DNA of 64,000 bases from Sphingomonas sp. UV9 (GCF_004101245.1 NZ_SCIN01000001.1:1-64000), one strand, 5' to 3'. Shown: positions 1-8,739, counted from the stretch's first letter. A program made the numbers and translations. Notes: generated by a model from the sequence alone, not told the origin.

Positions 1-2
1 GC

Positions 3-287
3 TGCTACACCGCTCGCAACACACGGGCGTTCGCCCGGGGCATTGGACTGATCCCGCGCACGACCCCAGTCAGCAGTCCTCAATCGAATGGCATGGCTGA
101 GGCGTTCGTTCGCACCCTCAAGCGCGATTATGTCCGCGTGAACCCCTAGCCAGATGCGCAGAGTGTCATCGACCAACTGCCCGGCTGGTTCGCCCATTAT
201 AACGAGGTGCATCCGCACCGCGCTTTGCGCTATCGATCACCCCGCGAGTTCATCGCGCAAACCTGCGAGGCCCTGTCAGGCCTTTAG
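3..287 (+). pseudogene. IS3-family transposase (OrfB) C-terminal remnant
   Basis: The frame starting at base 3 reads as the end of an IS3-type integrase-core transposase. It shows QSNGMAEAFVRTLKRDY, which holds the last catalytic glutamate region, then WFAHYNEVHPHRALRYRSP and a stop at 285-287. An in-frame TAG at 147-149 interrupts it, so it is not functional. The 5' part lies outside the window. It belongs to a different IS3 subgroup from the element at 56.7-57.8 kb, judged by the different C-terminal sequence. Confidence 0.85.
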
Positions 288-526
288 GGGGCAACAACAC
301 CTTGTGGGTCTGCCGGAAGCTGTGGGCAGGTGCCTTCGCCCACGATCCCATTGTGAGTCTTAACGCCTCCGATCGGTGCGGCAGTAAGTGGCGGCAAATG
401 TTGGCATGACTGGTATCACCCGGTAAGCAACCGTTGATCCTTACGCTGGCGTCGCTTCCACTGCACGGCATAGCGCTAACATATCTGTTTGCGTACGGCG
501 CGCTCAGTTCCGCCGAGGAGAGGACG

Positions 527-673
527 ATGCGTAACCTATGGGCGATAGCGATGACCGCCAAGCTGACCGGGTTCGACCGCAAGTTCCAATGTTTGATCGA
601 CAAGGCTTATGAATACGAACCGATCTCCAGTAAGATTGCGAAGGTCGGCAAGACGGCGGCGGGCGGCAAGTGA
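527..673 (+). CDS. hypothetical 48-residue protein, first gene of a two-gene cassette
   Basis: This short frame starts at the ATG at 527, behind a good ribosome binding site (GAGGAGAGG, about 3-10 bases upstream). It ends at 673 with a TGA overlapping the GTG start of the next gene, so the two are probably translationally coupled. The product is small and basic with a lysine-rich tail and resembles no family I know. The frame is open further upstream (to a TTG at 434), so it could also be the end of a longer gene truncated by the IS remnant on its left. Confidence 0.35.
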   Translation: MRNLWAIAMTAKLTGFDRKFQCLIDKAYEYEPISSKIAKVGKTAAGGK

Positions 674-1140
674 TCGAGCCGGCTGGGTCGGCGATCGATC
701 GCCTTGTTCCGGAGTTGCAGGCTGGCGGGTTCAAACGCGTGAAATCGTCGAACTATCAGGAGGAATTCAAGCGAGGCGATTTGACGATCGCCTATTCCTG
801 CGGGCGGTACGGAGAGGAGTTCATGTGCTTTGTCACCGACGCCGATCAGTTCCGGTTTCAGATGAGCTCTTACTTGGAGATCGTCGATCCTCCCGCTGCG
901 GCACAATCCCAAGCCCTCGGACGTGAGAGCGATGTCGATCAGCTGGACTTCCACCATACCAATTATGCCGCGATCTCGCATGGTTATTATCTGACGATGC
1001 AGGCGCTGCTTTCTCGTTTCCTGAAAAACTGGCCCAGGGGAAAAAGCACCGTCGACGGTGAGGCGAAAGAGCGGATGACGCAACGCGACCAGGAGGTACT
1101 CGCGTCCTTCGGTCTGTCGAGAGAACAAACCTACCTCTAG
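670..1140 (+). CDS. hypothetical 156-residue protein
   Basis: The gene starts at GTG 670, overlapping the preceding stop by 4 bases (GTGA). It encodes a soluble acidic protein of 156 residues without signal peptide or membrane segment. The central part (GDLTIAYSCGRYGEEFMC) reads like an alternating beta-strand/turn pattern. Small, acidic, cytoplasmic and coupled to a tiny upstream frame next to an IS remnant, it has the look of an orphan immunity-type or accessory-island gene. That is inference from size and context only; no family is recognised. Confidence 0.55.
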   Translation: MIEPAGSAIDRLVPELQAGGFKRVKSSNYQEEFKRGDLTIAYSCGRYGEEFMCFVTDADQFRFQMSSYLEIVDPPAAAQSQALGRESDVDQLDFHHTNYAAISHGYYLTMQALLSRFLKNWPRGKSTVDGEAKERMTQRDQEVLASFGLSREQTYL

Positions 1141-1224
1141 CCGCGGGGCTCACCCGGCAGTCAGCGCTGTCATGCGGCAATGGCAAATCAGCCCTCTACA
1201 ACGGTTATCGCGGGCATTAATGCA

Positions 1225-1400
1225 TGCCCGAATTTGGTAAACGGGGAAGGACGCGAATGTCCGGCTATGGATCTGGCTGGAAGCCGGAGGGCAGGGCGTG
1301 TCCGCCCAATCGCGGACGTTTAGAGGGAATTATGCTGCTCCCTATTGCGGACGGTCATTCATCCGGTATCGTCGCGAAGATGACCGGCAAAGCAGACATT
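1225..1400 (+). repeat. degenerate copy of a dispersed intergenic repeat
   Basis: The segment has the word pattern seen at about 4.6, 8.3, 21.8 and 56.5 kb: a stretch like AACGGGGAAGG, then GCGAATGTCCG with a following CTATGGATCTGG, and GCGGACGGTC nearby. Part of it overlaps the start of the small membrane-protein frame at 1332, so the N-terminal extension of that frame upstream of 1332 (from about 1224) is probably repeat DNA, not coding sequence. Confidence 0.4.
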
Positions 1401-1571
1401 TCGGCTCGGCTAGCGGCGACCTGCTACACGCTCGTCATCATAGCAATGCTATGGTTTACGTTTGCGTTCTTTGGTTTTGAACTTGGGGAAGACGTGGGCG
1501 GGTCAATCGTGTTCGCATTGATCGCGCTATCTCCGATCCCCGTCTGCATTCTTTGCTTCCGAAGAGTTTAG
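1332..1571 (+). CDS. small membrane protein, hypothetical
   Basis: This 79-residue frame begins at ATG 1332 just after GAGGGAA; an internal ATG at 1380 (63 residues) is equally possible. The C-terminal half has two clear hydrophobic stretches, about residues 30-53 (CYTLVIIAMLWFTFAFFGF) and 58-76, separated by a short acidic loop (GEDVGG), so it would be a two-helix inner-membrane protein. The N-terminal 16 residues lie within repeat-like DNA, which favours the 1380 start. No family is recognised. Confidence 0.4.
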   Translation: MLLPIADGHSSGIVAKMTGKADISARLAATCYTLVIIAMLWFTFAFFGFELGEDVGGSIVFALIALSPIPVCILCFRRV

Positions 1572-1654
1572 CTGCCCTTCCGCTTCCGCCCAATTGTCGC
1601 CGTTCACGTCGTCAATTCGCGAGCCCGAAAGCGGCCATTCGTTAAGGGGGGACC

Positions 1655-1725
1655 ATCCCCGTTTTCCCATCTCCGAAGCGCTGTTTCGGGAAAGAGCAAT
1701 CGGGAACAGATTTTGGGAAAGCGGA
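1655..1725 (+). repeat. dispersed intergenic repeat, second module
   Basis: The words GGAAAGAGCAATCGGGAAC and GATTTTG occur here at about 1689-1714 and again at 4770-4797 in the same order, preceded in both places by short words such as TTCCCAT. No coding frame is convincing across either copy. The module follows the first type of repeat at 4.6 kb, so both may belong to one composite element. Confidence 0.5.
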
Positions 1726-1817
1726 TGCCTTGAACGGCTTTTGGAGCGATCGTCGGGCCGGCGGTCCCGCTATGGGTTCCCAATCGGGAAAGCCGACCCA
1801 AAATACGGCAGCGTGGA

Positions 1818-2426
1818 TTATTTTGACTGTGCCAGGCCTGCGATCATCGCATCGAAGGCTGCAAGGTCATGGCGTTGCCCGGCCGCCCTCCCGACAGGCA
1901 GATTAGCCGGCAGACTGAACTGGACGCGGCCGGGCAACACCACGTCGAGCACCGTGTACCATTCGAGTAGTGCGGGACGCAGCCGCGCATGAAGATCAAA
2001 ATTGCGCCTGCGCCGCCTAGCGTCTGTCATCGCCTGTCGCCGTGCCGTCTCCACATCGGTATCTGCGACGAGATAGCGGTCAGCGAAGCCGATCCGGCCA
2101 TCGGCGATCGTTTGGCGGGTTGCGGCGAGCTCGAGCGACCAGTCGCGTTCGGACGCCTCACCGATCCGCCATAGGCACCAGACATAATGCAGCTTGAGAG
2201 GGTCGGTGTCGCACAGGGCATGGCCTGTCGCACGCTCCACGGCCAAGGCCGCCTGCCATCGATCGATGTTGCGCTCCGCCCAAAATGCAGCCGCGCCTGT
2301 TGGATCGGCGACACGATCGGGCGCTCCGGCAATTTTGCCGTTCTCTGGAACGACATGCGAGCCGCCATGCCGGGCGCACCAGGTGCTTTTACCGCTCGCG
2401 CTGATACCTTCGACGACAACGATCAT
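1818..2426 (-). CDS. P-loop NTPase, small-molecule kinase-like protein
   Basis: The 202-residue product opens with MIVVVEGISASGKST, a beta-strand leading directly into a Walker A loop (GISASGKST, residues 7-15). This is the layout of thymidylate, adenylylsulfate and similar nucleoside-kinase-like proteins. The rest is soluble, with an arginine-rich lid-like stretch at about residues 132-145 (ARRQAMTDARRRRRN). No substrate can be named. It is a single gene between repeat-rich spacers, transcribed opposite to its neighbours. The start codon directly precedes the Walker A strand, so the start is secure even though no strong ribosome binding site is visible. Confidence 0.7.
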   Translation of the reverse strand: MIVVVEGISASGKSTWCARHGGSHVVPENGKIAGAPDRVADPTGAAAFWAERNIDRWQAALAVERATGHALCDTDPLKLHYVWCLWRIGEASERDWSLELAATRQTIADGRIGFADRYLVADTDVETARRQAMTDARRRRRNFDLHARLRPALLEWYTVLDVVLPGRVQFSLPANLPVGRAAGQRHDLAAFDAMIAGLAQSK

Positions 2427-2688
2427 GACAGCATCCTATCACCGGATGCGGCGACCGCTGCCAAGCAGTGATGCCCGATTGAGCATCCTCTCGGGAAAGC
2501 CCTCGCCGTCTCGCTGGCGGTGCCTTGCGAAAAAGGCGGCCACGGTTCTTCCGCGATCCAGCTAGACACCTGCGTATCGGTGTATTACGACGGCATATCA
2601 CCATCTGGCATAAGTATGATGGATTTGAGAGAATGGCTCGGTCGTAGGTGCTCAATACACCGGCCGACATACCGGTTTCGGAGGTCGT

Positions 2689-3777
2689 ATGCGTATTGTT
2701 TTGGCCGTTGGCATTGCGTTTCTGACCGCTATCTCACCCGCGCAACGGCAGAGCTACCAACCCGTATTTCGGCCCGAAACATTGAAAGTGCCGCCTGCGG
2801 GTCATCCTAACGACGTGCTAGTCTTAGGCTCGACCCATCTGTCTGGCGCGTCGCAGGACTTCAAGCCCCCTATGCTTGTTCCGTTGCTCGATCGACTGGC
2901 GGCATGGCACCCGACCGCTATTGCGACGGAGGATATGTCCGGCCTCCAATGTGATGCCCTTCGTCGCTACCCCTCCCGTTATGCGGAAACCGTGCAGACT
3001 TATTGTGCCGATCCGACAGCAGCAGGCCAGGCGACGGGATTGGATGTACCTGCCGCCAACGCAGAAGCGGAACGGCTTCTTGCCGCTTGGCCGGCCGCGC
3101 CGAAGGCGACCGATCGTCGGCATCTCGCCGCCATCTTCATGGCAGCTGGAGAGCGCAACTCTGCGCTGGTCCAGTGGTTGCGGCTGACACAGGCAGAGCG
3201 TCACGCTGGCGATGGTCTGAACGATGATCTGGTCGCCGCGCTGACGAAGTTCGGCAACGGGCGGAACGAGTCCACCTTGATCGGCGCCGCACTAGCTGCG
3301 CGCTTGGGGCTGGAACGCGTTTGGAGTGTAGACGATCATTCGGCCGATACTGCAGATGGTCCCGATCCGGCTGAGCGGAAGGCGTACGGTGACGCGATTG
3401 CCAAAGCGTGGAACAACCCCTCTGCCCACGAACGGCAAATCGATGATGCCCGGCTTGATGCGGGGCTGGCCAAGCCAGACGGCGTATTGACGATGTACCG
3501 TGCGCTAAACGCTCCGACCTTGCCAATGCTCGCCTTCCACGCAGATTTTGGTGCCGCGCTCGTTGAGCCATCACCGCAGCAATTCGGCCGAAACTATGTC
3601 GGTTATTGGGAAACGCGGAATCTTCGCATGGTTGCAAACATTCGTGACGTGCTGGGGCGTTACCCAGGCACGCGGATGCTCGCCATCGTCGGCGCGTCGC
3701 ACAAGGGCTACTATGAAGCATACCTAAATCAGATGCACGATGTTCGCTTGGCGGATGCTGAAAACGTTTTGAGATGA
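2689..3777 (+). CDS. DUF5694 domain-containing exported protein
   Basis: The ATG at 2689 follows GGAGG by 4 bases. Residues 1-20 form a short signal peptide (MRIVLAVGIAFLTAISPAQ). The body has the features of the DUF5694 family, a TraB/GumN/ChaN-like fold of unknown activity: an early VLVLGSTHLSG strand, an EDMSGL turn about 40 residues later, and a late GASHKGYYEAYL segment. It is 362 residues, normal for the family. A lipoprotein gene follows 32 bases after its stop with its own strong ribosome binding site, so the two are probably cotranscribed and both periplasmic. The family call is from remembered motifs. Confidence 0.75.
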   Translation: MRIVLAVGIAFLTAISPAQRQSYQPVFRPETLKVPPAGHPNDVLVLGSTHLSGASQDFKPPMLVPLLDRLAAWHPTAIATEDMSGLQCDALRRYPSRYAETVQTYCADPTAAGQATGLDVPAANAEAERLLAAWPAAPKATDRRHLAAIFMAAGERNSALVQWLRLTQAERHAGDGLNDDLVAALTKFGNGRNESTLIGAALAARLGLERVWSVDDHSADTADGPDPAERKAYGDAIAKAWNNPSAHERQIDDARLDAGLAKPDGVLTMYRALNAPTLPMLAFHADFGAALVEPSPQQFGRNYVGYWETRNLRMVANIRDVLGRYPGTRMLAIVGASHKGYYEAYLNQMHDVRLADAENVLR

Positions 3778-3809
3778 ATAGACGCGGTTGATTCTATCGG
3801 AGGCGATTT

Positions 3810-4115
3810 ATGAATCGTGTAATAATTGTGGCGGCATGTTCCTTAGGCCTGACCGGATGTTTGGCCGGCAATATGGCCCGTAACTTATCTTTGAAGGGAA
3901 AACCGCTAGCAAGCCTAGAGCAGCGCTACGGCCAACCCGATTATAAAGAGCCCTTTACAGAAGGAAACAGATACACGTGGAAAGCTACCGATGACCAACA
4001 TCCCTGCACATTGTTGGTGACGACCGACCGGGCCGAGCGGGTGACGGACGTTAAAATGGTGGGCGATAATAGAGACTGTTATCGCTTCGGAAACATGGCT
4101 GTTGGCCCTCACTAA
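3810..4115 (+). CDS. small lipoprotein
   Basis: The product is 101 residues with a typical lipoprotein signal: MNRVIIVAACSLGLTGC, lipobox LTGC with the modified Cys at residue 17. GGAGG lies 6 bases before the ATG. The mature part contains LEQRYGQPDYKEP, reminiscent of the SmpA/BamE-like fold of small lipoproteins that often carry a short 'L...G.P' strand-turn, and two further cysteines that could pair (at HPCTL and NRDCY). It probably sits in the inner leaflet of the outer membrane. Its position directly behind the DUF5694 gene suggests a shared operon; function unknown. Confidence 0.7.
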   Translation: MNRVIIVAACSLGLTGCLAGNMARNLSLKGKPLASLEQRYGQPDYKEPFTEGNRYTWKATDDQHPCTLLVTTDRAERVTDVKMVGDNRDCYRFGNMAVGPH

Positions 4116-4224
4116 AATTCGGGCGGTCCTGTCTACCGAGGCGAACGAAATTTGACGCCCGCGTTCCCGAAATGCGATCGAGAAACGGGAATTGCGATCA
4201 GATAAGCCGAACTCCTCGGTACGA

Positions 4225-4422
4225 TCAGCTAGTCGTAGCGCAGCGACCTCCGCCTTTTTTCATCCGAACGAGGCCGACAATCGCCAAGCCGATTGAAACG
4301 CCCATTGCCCCGCCAATCAGATTGTCCGGCACATGCTGGCTCACCAATACCGGCATAAGCACCGCCGGCATGATCGCGGGGACTATGACGAGCGGCAGGT
4401 AGCGGGTTCTAGCGTGCTTCAT
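4225..4422 (-). CDS. small membrane protein, hypothetical
   Basis: The 65-residue frame has its ATG at 4422 preceded by AGAGG at about 7 bases. Two hydrophobic stretches (about residues 10-28 and 35-52) separated by HVPDNLIGG predict a two-helix inner-membrane protein with a basic N-terminus (MKHARTR) and a basic tail (RMKKGGGR). No family is recognised. The ribosome binding site and coherent membrane pattern make a real gene likely. Confidence 0.5.
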   Translation of the reverse strand: MKHARTRYLPLVIVPAIMPAVLMPVLVSQHVPDNLIGGAMGVSIGLAIVGLVRMKKGGGRCATTS

Positions 4423-4984
4423 ATCTAGCCTCTGGATTTCAGAACTGGCAGCGTCTCACACGGTCGGTTCATCGGCAAGATGCTTCGGTCAGACGATCCT
4501 TTTCGGGAACGGGCGGCTGCGTCAGAGACGTCCGCTAACGCCATCTGCCTTCCCGATAGCGGACGGTCCGCAATCCTTCCCATTCACGACATCCATGACG
4601 GACGATCATGCACAAAGCGCAGTCAGCGCGGGGATGAACAAATGTCTGAAGTTGGGGAGCGGGGAAGGGGGCACGAATGTCCGCTTGTGGGTCGTGAGGC
4701 CCTCCCAACACCCCGCTGTCTGGGAATGCTGAAACATTCCCATAACTCCATCTTCTTTCTGCAATTTCAGGAAAGAGCAATCGGGAACGGATTTTGAGAA
4801 AACGGGCCGCAGGGCTTCCATCGATGTGATTGTCGCGGACGCATTCGCAATACGGGTTCCTTCTCGAGACGAAGCTCAAGCGTTAAAGCGTCACCATGAA
4901 GATCATGTCCGCCATGCTGTTGGTGTCAGTTGAAGCCGGCGCAGGCCCTAACATCGCAAGCACGGCCAAGTAAGAGTGACGTAA
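4423..4984. other. intergenic spacer without a gene, mostly repeat DNA
   Basis: No frame in this 562-base stretch looks coding. The middle (about 4555-4800) is the best-preserved copy of the dispersed repeat, listed separately. The remainder before the VOC gene shows no obvious promoter or terminator. Confidence 0.6.
4555..4800 (+). repeat. dispersed intergenic repeat, longest copy
   Basis: The copy starts with GCGGACGGTCCGCAATCC, continues through CATTCACGACATCCATG, then GTCTGAAGTTGGGGAGCGGG, ACGAATGTCCGCTTGTGGG and the module GGAAAGAGCAATCGGGAAC near its right end. The first part aligns word for word, with substitutions, to 8295-8450 (GCGGACCGTCTGCAATCC; GTCCGAAGTTGGGAGGCGGG; GAACGTCCACTTGTGGG). 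Such repeats are a common source of false small proteins in sphingomonad annotations. Confidence 0.65.
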
Positions 4985-5446
4985 ATGACAGACCCCGCAA
5001 ACGTTATTGCCGTGGACCATACAGGCTTCGCCGTCTCGTCTTTAGATGAAGCCGTTCGCTTCTGGACGGAAGCGCTCGGTTTCACACTTGAGCGGCAATC
5101 GGAGATGGGGGGCGATTTCCTGCATCAGGTGACCGGTGTCGATAACCCTAATGTCAAAACGGCGATCGTCAGGGCACCGGACGGCTATGTGGTCGAACTG
5201 TTGCAATATTCAAAAGGGCACCAGAACGGTGCGGTGCCCAACAGCGCGGGGGCGATCGGTGCGGCCCACCTGGCTCTGGCCGTAAACGATATCCATGCCG
5301 CTATTGCCCGCGTCGAGGCAGCAGGATGGAAGGCGAAAGGTAGTCCGTTGCCGATCGCGGGTGGGCCAAGGAAGGGAACGTTGGTGGCCTACGTTTCAGG
5401 CCCCGATCATATCACGATAGAGCTTATGCAGCCGCCAGCCCGTTAA
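4985..5446 (+). CDS. VOC family (glyoxalase/bleomycin-resistance fold) protein
   Basis: The 153-residue product has the two beta-alpha-beta-beta-beta modules of the vicinal oxygen chelate superfamily. The first begins VDHTGFAVSSLDEAVRFWTEALGF (residues 9-32) with a metal-type His at 10 and ends at VVELLQYS. The second begins AAHLALAVNDIHAAIARVEAAG and ends with PDHITIELMQP. The paired H..E positions suggest a divalent-metal enzyme such as a lactoylglutathione lyase-like or dioxygenase-like protein; the substrate cannot be told. It is a single gene with a repeat-filled spacer upstream and a convergent S41 peptidase gene downstream. Confidence 0.85.
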   Translation: MTDPANVIAVDHTGFAVSSLDEAVRFWTEALGFTLERQSEMGGDFLHQVTGVDNPNVKTAIVRAPDGYVVELLQYSKGHQNGAVPNSAGAIGAAHLALAVNDIHAAIARVEAAGWKAKGSPLPIAGGPRKGTLVAYVSGPDHITIELMQPPAR

Positions 5447-5462
5447 TGGGCCGGCGGACGTT

Positions 5463-5483
5463 TTCCCGCTTCACCATCGGGAA
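5463..5483 (-). terminator. weak hairpin between convergent genes
   Basis: TTCCCG (5463-5468) pairs with CGGGAA (5478-5483) around a 9-base loop. Read leftward, the stem is followed by a short run of A on the RNA rather than U; read rightward no U run follows. It lies between the convergent stops at 5446 and 5494, so a modest termination role is possible but not strong. Confidence 0.25.
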
Positions 5484-5493
5484 GGCTGATCGT

Positions 5494-6972
5494 TCAACTT
5501 ACCACGACGACCGCCCGCATTAACGCGGTATCCCGTTCGGCTTGAATATCGGCAGTCCAGGCCGACACGGTGATGTCGGGCATGATTCCAGCATCCGGTT
5601 GCGGCGTCTCAGGCCAATATGCGATCAGAGGCAGATCGACCTCGACGCCTGATGCCGGCAACCTGACGAAGAAAAAGGCTCCGCCGTTAATGCCACGGCG
5701 GTTGCCGCCGGTCTGCTCGCCAACCAGCGTTCCCAGCCGCTGGCGCTGTATGAGGCCTGCGAAGCCGAAGGTAGCCGAAGCGTTCTTCGGGCCGACGAGA
5801 ACGGCGACCTTGCCGGCGAACCGGCGACCCTTGGGCTGAATAGTGTCGATGTCGGCCGCGTCGCCGGGACGGGTCAGAGTGTAAAAGCCGGCCGCGTCAG
5901 GACCGATTGCCGACGCTCCCCAGTCCTTGAAGCTGCGATCCCAAGTTTTGAGGTAGGGGGCAAGCCGGTCGGGTATCTTGCGATAGCGTACATGGCGGGA
6001 ATAGATGTCGGCGGGCAGCGGCGCTTCGATCAGGCGAGCGATGATTGCCGCTCCGCAATCGAGTCCTCCCCCATTGTCACGCACGTCGATGACGATGCCC
6101 GAGAGTTGGCGATCGACCGCGGTGTCCAGACTGGCGTCGATGAAGCCCTGCCAATCCCATTTTTCATGGAAGACCGCCCAGGTCGGCATGGTCAGGATGC
6201 CGACTTCGCCGCGCAGCTCGAACGTCCAGCCATAGGGGGAACCCTTCAAGGGATGGCGCAACGCCGCGTCGCGCGCTGCGGCCGTCATTAAGGGGCAAGC
6301 GATCGTCTCGGCTCTGCCGGCGACCCTCACCACGACACGGGCCGAGGGGCCGGGCGATGGGAACAGCAGCGCCCGCAGCACGTCGAATGTCGGCTCATCG
6401 GCATCGCCGGGTATGCCGAGGTCGGCCACCTTGCGCGCATCGTTGCTGCCGTCGGTGCGGGCATAAAAGAGCATCTTCGCCAGCATGTCGCGTGCGCTGA
6501 TACCGTCGATCGCGACGACCTCGCTTCCGATCGGCAGATGATGCCCGCTGCCGAGATCGGCAGTGACGATCATGCGCCGGTCCAGCCATCTGAAGGCGAA
6601 CGGTAAGCGATCGGGCTTGCCGAACAGCGCCGACGCGACGGCCGGATTCTGGTTGGCGGGATTAGGAAAGCTGTGACCGCACCGGACGCTTGCGGTAAAC
6701 GACGACAGCGCAAGGTAGAAGTCTCCCAGCGTATGGGGCGTCGCGGCGAAGCGATCGAGGCGCTGGCGCTGGCGCTGGAAGTTCGCCGGGGTCAGATAGC
6801 GATAGAGGCCGGGATGCAAGCTGGCATAGGCGTCGCACAGGATGGCGATATCTGATCGCATCGCCACGGGTGACAGCAGCGTATCGTTCGCCTTGGCGGG
6901 AGCGGGCAGAAAGGCGGTTGCGACGAAGCCCGACGCTCGCGTCAGAAGGTGCCGACGATCGAGATGTATCAT
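5494..6972 (-). CDS. S41 family (tail-specific protease-like) peptidase, exported
   Basis: The 492-residue product starts MIHLDRRHLLTRASGFVATAF, a twin-arginine-type signal (RRHLLT) ending near residue 28 at PAKA. A helical N-terminal region (DFYLALSSFTASVRCGHSF) typical of S41 prodomains leads to a PDZ-like strand (LPIGSEVVAIDGISARDML), then the protease core with VIDVRDNGGG and GPKNASATFGFAGL, where the Ser of NASATFG fits the nucleophile. The usual C-terminal Lys is not evident in the following QRQRLGTLVGEQTGG. A periplasmic hydrolase of unknown substrate is likely. It lies 45 bases behind the AraC regulator on the same strand and may be cotranscribed with it. Confidence 0.8.
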   Translation of the reverse strand: MIHLDRRHLLTRASGFVATAFLPAPAKANDTLLSPVAMRSDIAILCDAYASLHPGLYRYLTPANFQRQRQRLDRFAATPHTLGDFYLALSSFTASVRCGHSFPNPANQNPAVASALFGKPDRLPFAFRWLDRRMIVTADLGSGHHLPIGSEVVAIDGISARDMLAKMLFYARTDGSNDARKVADLGIPGDADEPTFDVLRALLFPSPGPSARVVVRVAGRAETIACPLMTAAARDAALRHPLKGSPYGWTFELRGEVGILTMPTWAVFHEKWDWQGFIDASLDTAVDRQLSGIVIDVRDNGGGLDCGAAIIARLIEAPLPADIYSRHVRYRKIPDRLAPYLKTWDRSFKDWGASAIGPDAAGFYTLTRPGDAADIDTIQPKGRRFAGKVAVLVGPKNASATFGFAGLIQRQRLGTLVGEQTGGNRRGINGGAFFFVRLPASGVEVDLPLIAYWPETPQPDAGIMPDITVSAWTADIQAERDTALMRAVVVVS

Positions 6973-7017
6973 GGTCTTGCTCCGAGCGGATGTGCCCCGA
7001 GCCTATGCCGATGCCGG

Positions 7018-8112
7018 TCAGGTGTTGCGCTGCAAATCCGGGCGTTCCGCGTCATTTTTGACGGTTGAGACGCGACGATAGGTCGAAGGCGTGACGCCGA
7101 ACCGCTCCTTGAAGACGCGGTTGAAGGTCGCCTTCGATCCGAAGCCGGCATCGATCGCGAGCGTCAGGATATCGCCATCGGTGCCGTCCCGCAGGCGGGC
7201 GGCGACATGCTCGACGCGCAGCCCGTTGATCGCTTCGGCGAACCCCAGCCCCAGCCCCTCGTTGAGGCCGCGGGACAGATAGGCGGTGTTGGTCCCCAGC
7301 CTGCGGGACAGCTCGGCAAGATCGAGGTCCGGATCGCGCCACCATCCATGCGCTTCGATCCGGTCCATCCACGCGGCCGCGATCGGCCGCCAGTCGCGCT
7401 CGATCGGTTCCACGATCGGGTGCGGTCGGGCGTCCGCCTGCCGCCAGCCCTCGATCGCCATGTAATTGCCGACGACTGCCAGCACGACGTAGAAACCGAA
7501 CATATCGAAGTAAGAGAGCGGCGCGATTAACGCATCAGCGATCAGGTATCCCGTCCGCACCGTCACAATCGCGGCATAGGCGATCAGCACGGCCCGCACG
7601 CGCCTTGCCGCGGCGAGGTTGGATCGGCGCGCCACGAGCCAGCATCGATGCCGGCGCAGCGCACGCAGGGCTGCGACGGCATATCCGACCATTGACGCGA
7701 GCAGCAGCGCCGCCAGGATTGGATCAAGCCAGGGGCGTTGCACCTGCCGGTCGAACGCGCCGCGCAGATCGAGCGGCATGCAGAAAGCGACAGCCTGATA
7801 AGCGAACTGGGCCACCGGTAACGCGGCGTGCCAACGGGGTATCGGGCGATCGAAGATCAGGCCGTTCAGGTGGACGTAGAGCAATGGCCCGATCGCCAGA
7901 GGAACGGCGAACGGCGCGAACGAAAGCCACGGCCATCGATCGTAGAACCCTGCATAGCCGATAGTGAACGGCGTCAGCACGCCGCACAGGACGATCAGCA
8001 ACGCTCCGAGAGAGCGTCGCGTCATCCCGCCCCGCCCGATGATGGCAGCCGCCAGCACCAGCATCTGTGCCTCGAACAGGCCGAGGATGAGGGACATGGG
8101 ACCGATGCTCAC
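7018..8112 (-). CDS. AraC family transcriptional regulator with membrane N-terminus
   Basis: The 364-residue product has six or seven hydrophobic helices over residues 1-225 (for example AAAIIGRG, GALLIVLCGVL, FDMFGFYVVLAVVGNYMAI), then a cytoplasmic AraC-type double helix-turn-helix domain: LDLAELSRRLGTNTAYLSRGLNE followed by DILTLAIDAGFGSKATFNRVFKERFGVTPSTYRR. This is the layout of membrane-embedded AraC regulators that sense signals in the envelope. It precedes the S41 peptidase gene on the same strand, so it may control that gene. Confidence 0.85.
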   Translation of the reverse strand: MSIGPMSLILGLFEAQMLVLAAAIIGRGGMTRRSLGALLIVLCGVLTPFTIGYAGFYDRWPWLSFAPFAVPLAIGPLLYVHLNGLIFDRPIPRWHAALPVAQFAYQAVAFCMPLDLRGAFDRQVQRPWLDPILAALLLASMVGYAVAALRALRRHRCWLVARRSNLAAARRVRAVLIAYAAIVTVRTGYLIADALIAPLSYFDMFGFYVVLAVVGNYMAIEGWRQADARPHPIVEPIERDWRPIAAAWMDRIEAHGWWRDPDLDLAELSRRLGTNTAYLSRGLNEGLGLGFAEAINGLRVEHVAARLRDGTDGDILTLAIDAGFGSKATFNRVFKERFGVTPSTYRRVSTVKNDAERPDLQRNT

Positions 8113-8294
8113 GTGACCATCAGCCCTGCCCCACCGACAACGTCAATGGGTGATCGAGGTGGACAGGCGCAGGCGTTATGGTTCTCGAAATACGAAGCTG
8201 GACGGGTTGCGAGAACGCTGGCCTTTTCTCTTTTTCCAATCCTTTTCGACAACGACGCAATGCCGCGCAATCTCAGCTATCGACGTTTGCATCG

Positions 8295-8450
8295 CTCAAA
8301 GCGGACCGTCTGCAATCCTGCCTCATCACGACATTCGCGAGCGGATAGCTGGGCTTCAAAATCGGTCGTTCCCAAGGATGAACCAGCGTCCGAAGTTGGG
8401 AGGCGGGGCAGGGCGCCTGAACGTCCACTTGTGGGTCCTTTCGGAGTTTG
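8295..8450 (+). repeat. dispersed intergenic repeat copy
   Basis: AAAGCGGACCGTCTGCAATC, CATCACGACATTCG, GTCCGAAGTTGGGAGGCGGG and GAACGTCCACTTGTGGG match the copy at 4555-4690 in order and spacing. The frames that cross it on both strands (for example those ending near 8598) are explained by the repeat and are not annotated as genes. The region 8113-8739 holds no gene. Confidence 0.65.
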
Positions 8451-8589
8451 CGACCGTACCCTGATGGCGAGCGACGGAGGCATAGGTGAGCTTTCCGACG
8501 TAAGCGTTCCGCCAGCCCCGGAGGATAATTTACCGCGCTCCTGCGGAGCGATGGGATATTCCGGCGTGGCAAATGAACGACAGAATAGT

Positions 8590-8739
8590 TCATTTTGACT
8601 GCAGTTTTAGCGCTCGCTGCCCTTGGATAGAATTTTGTTAACTATCTGCGACCAAAAGATTCTGCTTCAGGTCAACAATGATCTTGTAAATTTACGACAA
8701 TCGAATGTAACGATCGTTGAAATAGTAGGCGGGGCGTAA
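8590..8739 (+). promoter_or_regulatory. AT-rich upstream region of the two-partner secretion operon
   Basis: This stretch is clearly richer in A/T than its surroundings and ends in a ribosome binding site (GGCGGGG) before the ATG at 8740. It contains a perfect 10-bp palindrome, GTAAATTTAC (8686-8695), set inside a TTGT...ACAA frame (8684-8700), which could bind a dimeric regulator. Candidate -35 elements such as TTGACT (about 8595) are present, but no -10 element stands out enough to fix a start site. Confidence 0.4.

Noticed and set aside
4606..4879. Small frames on both strands across the 4.6-kb repeat
   Set aside because: Products such as these recur wherever the repeat occurs and are typical false calls.
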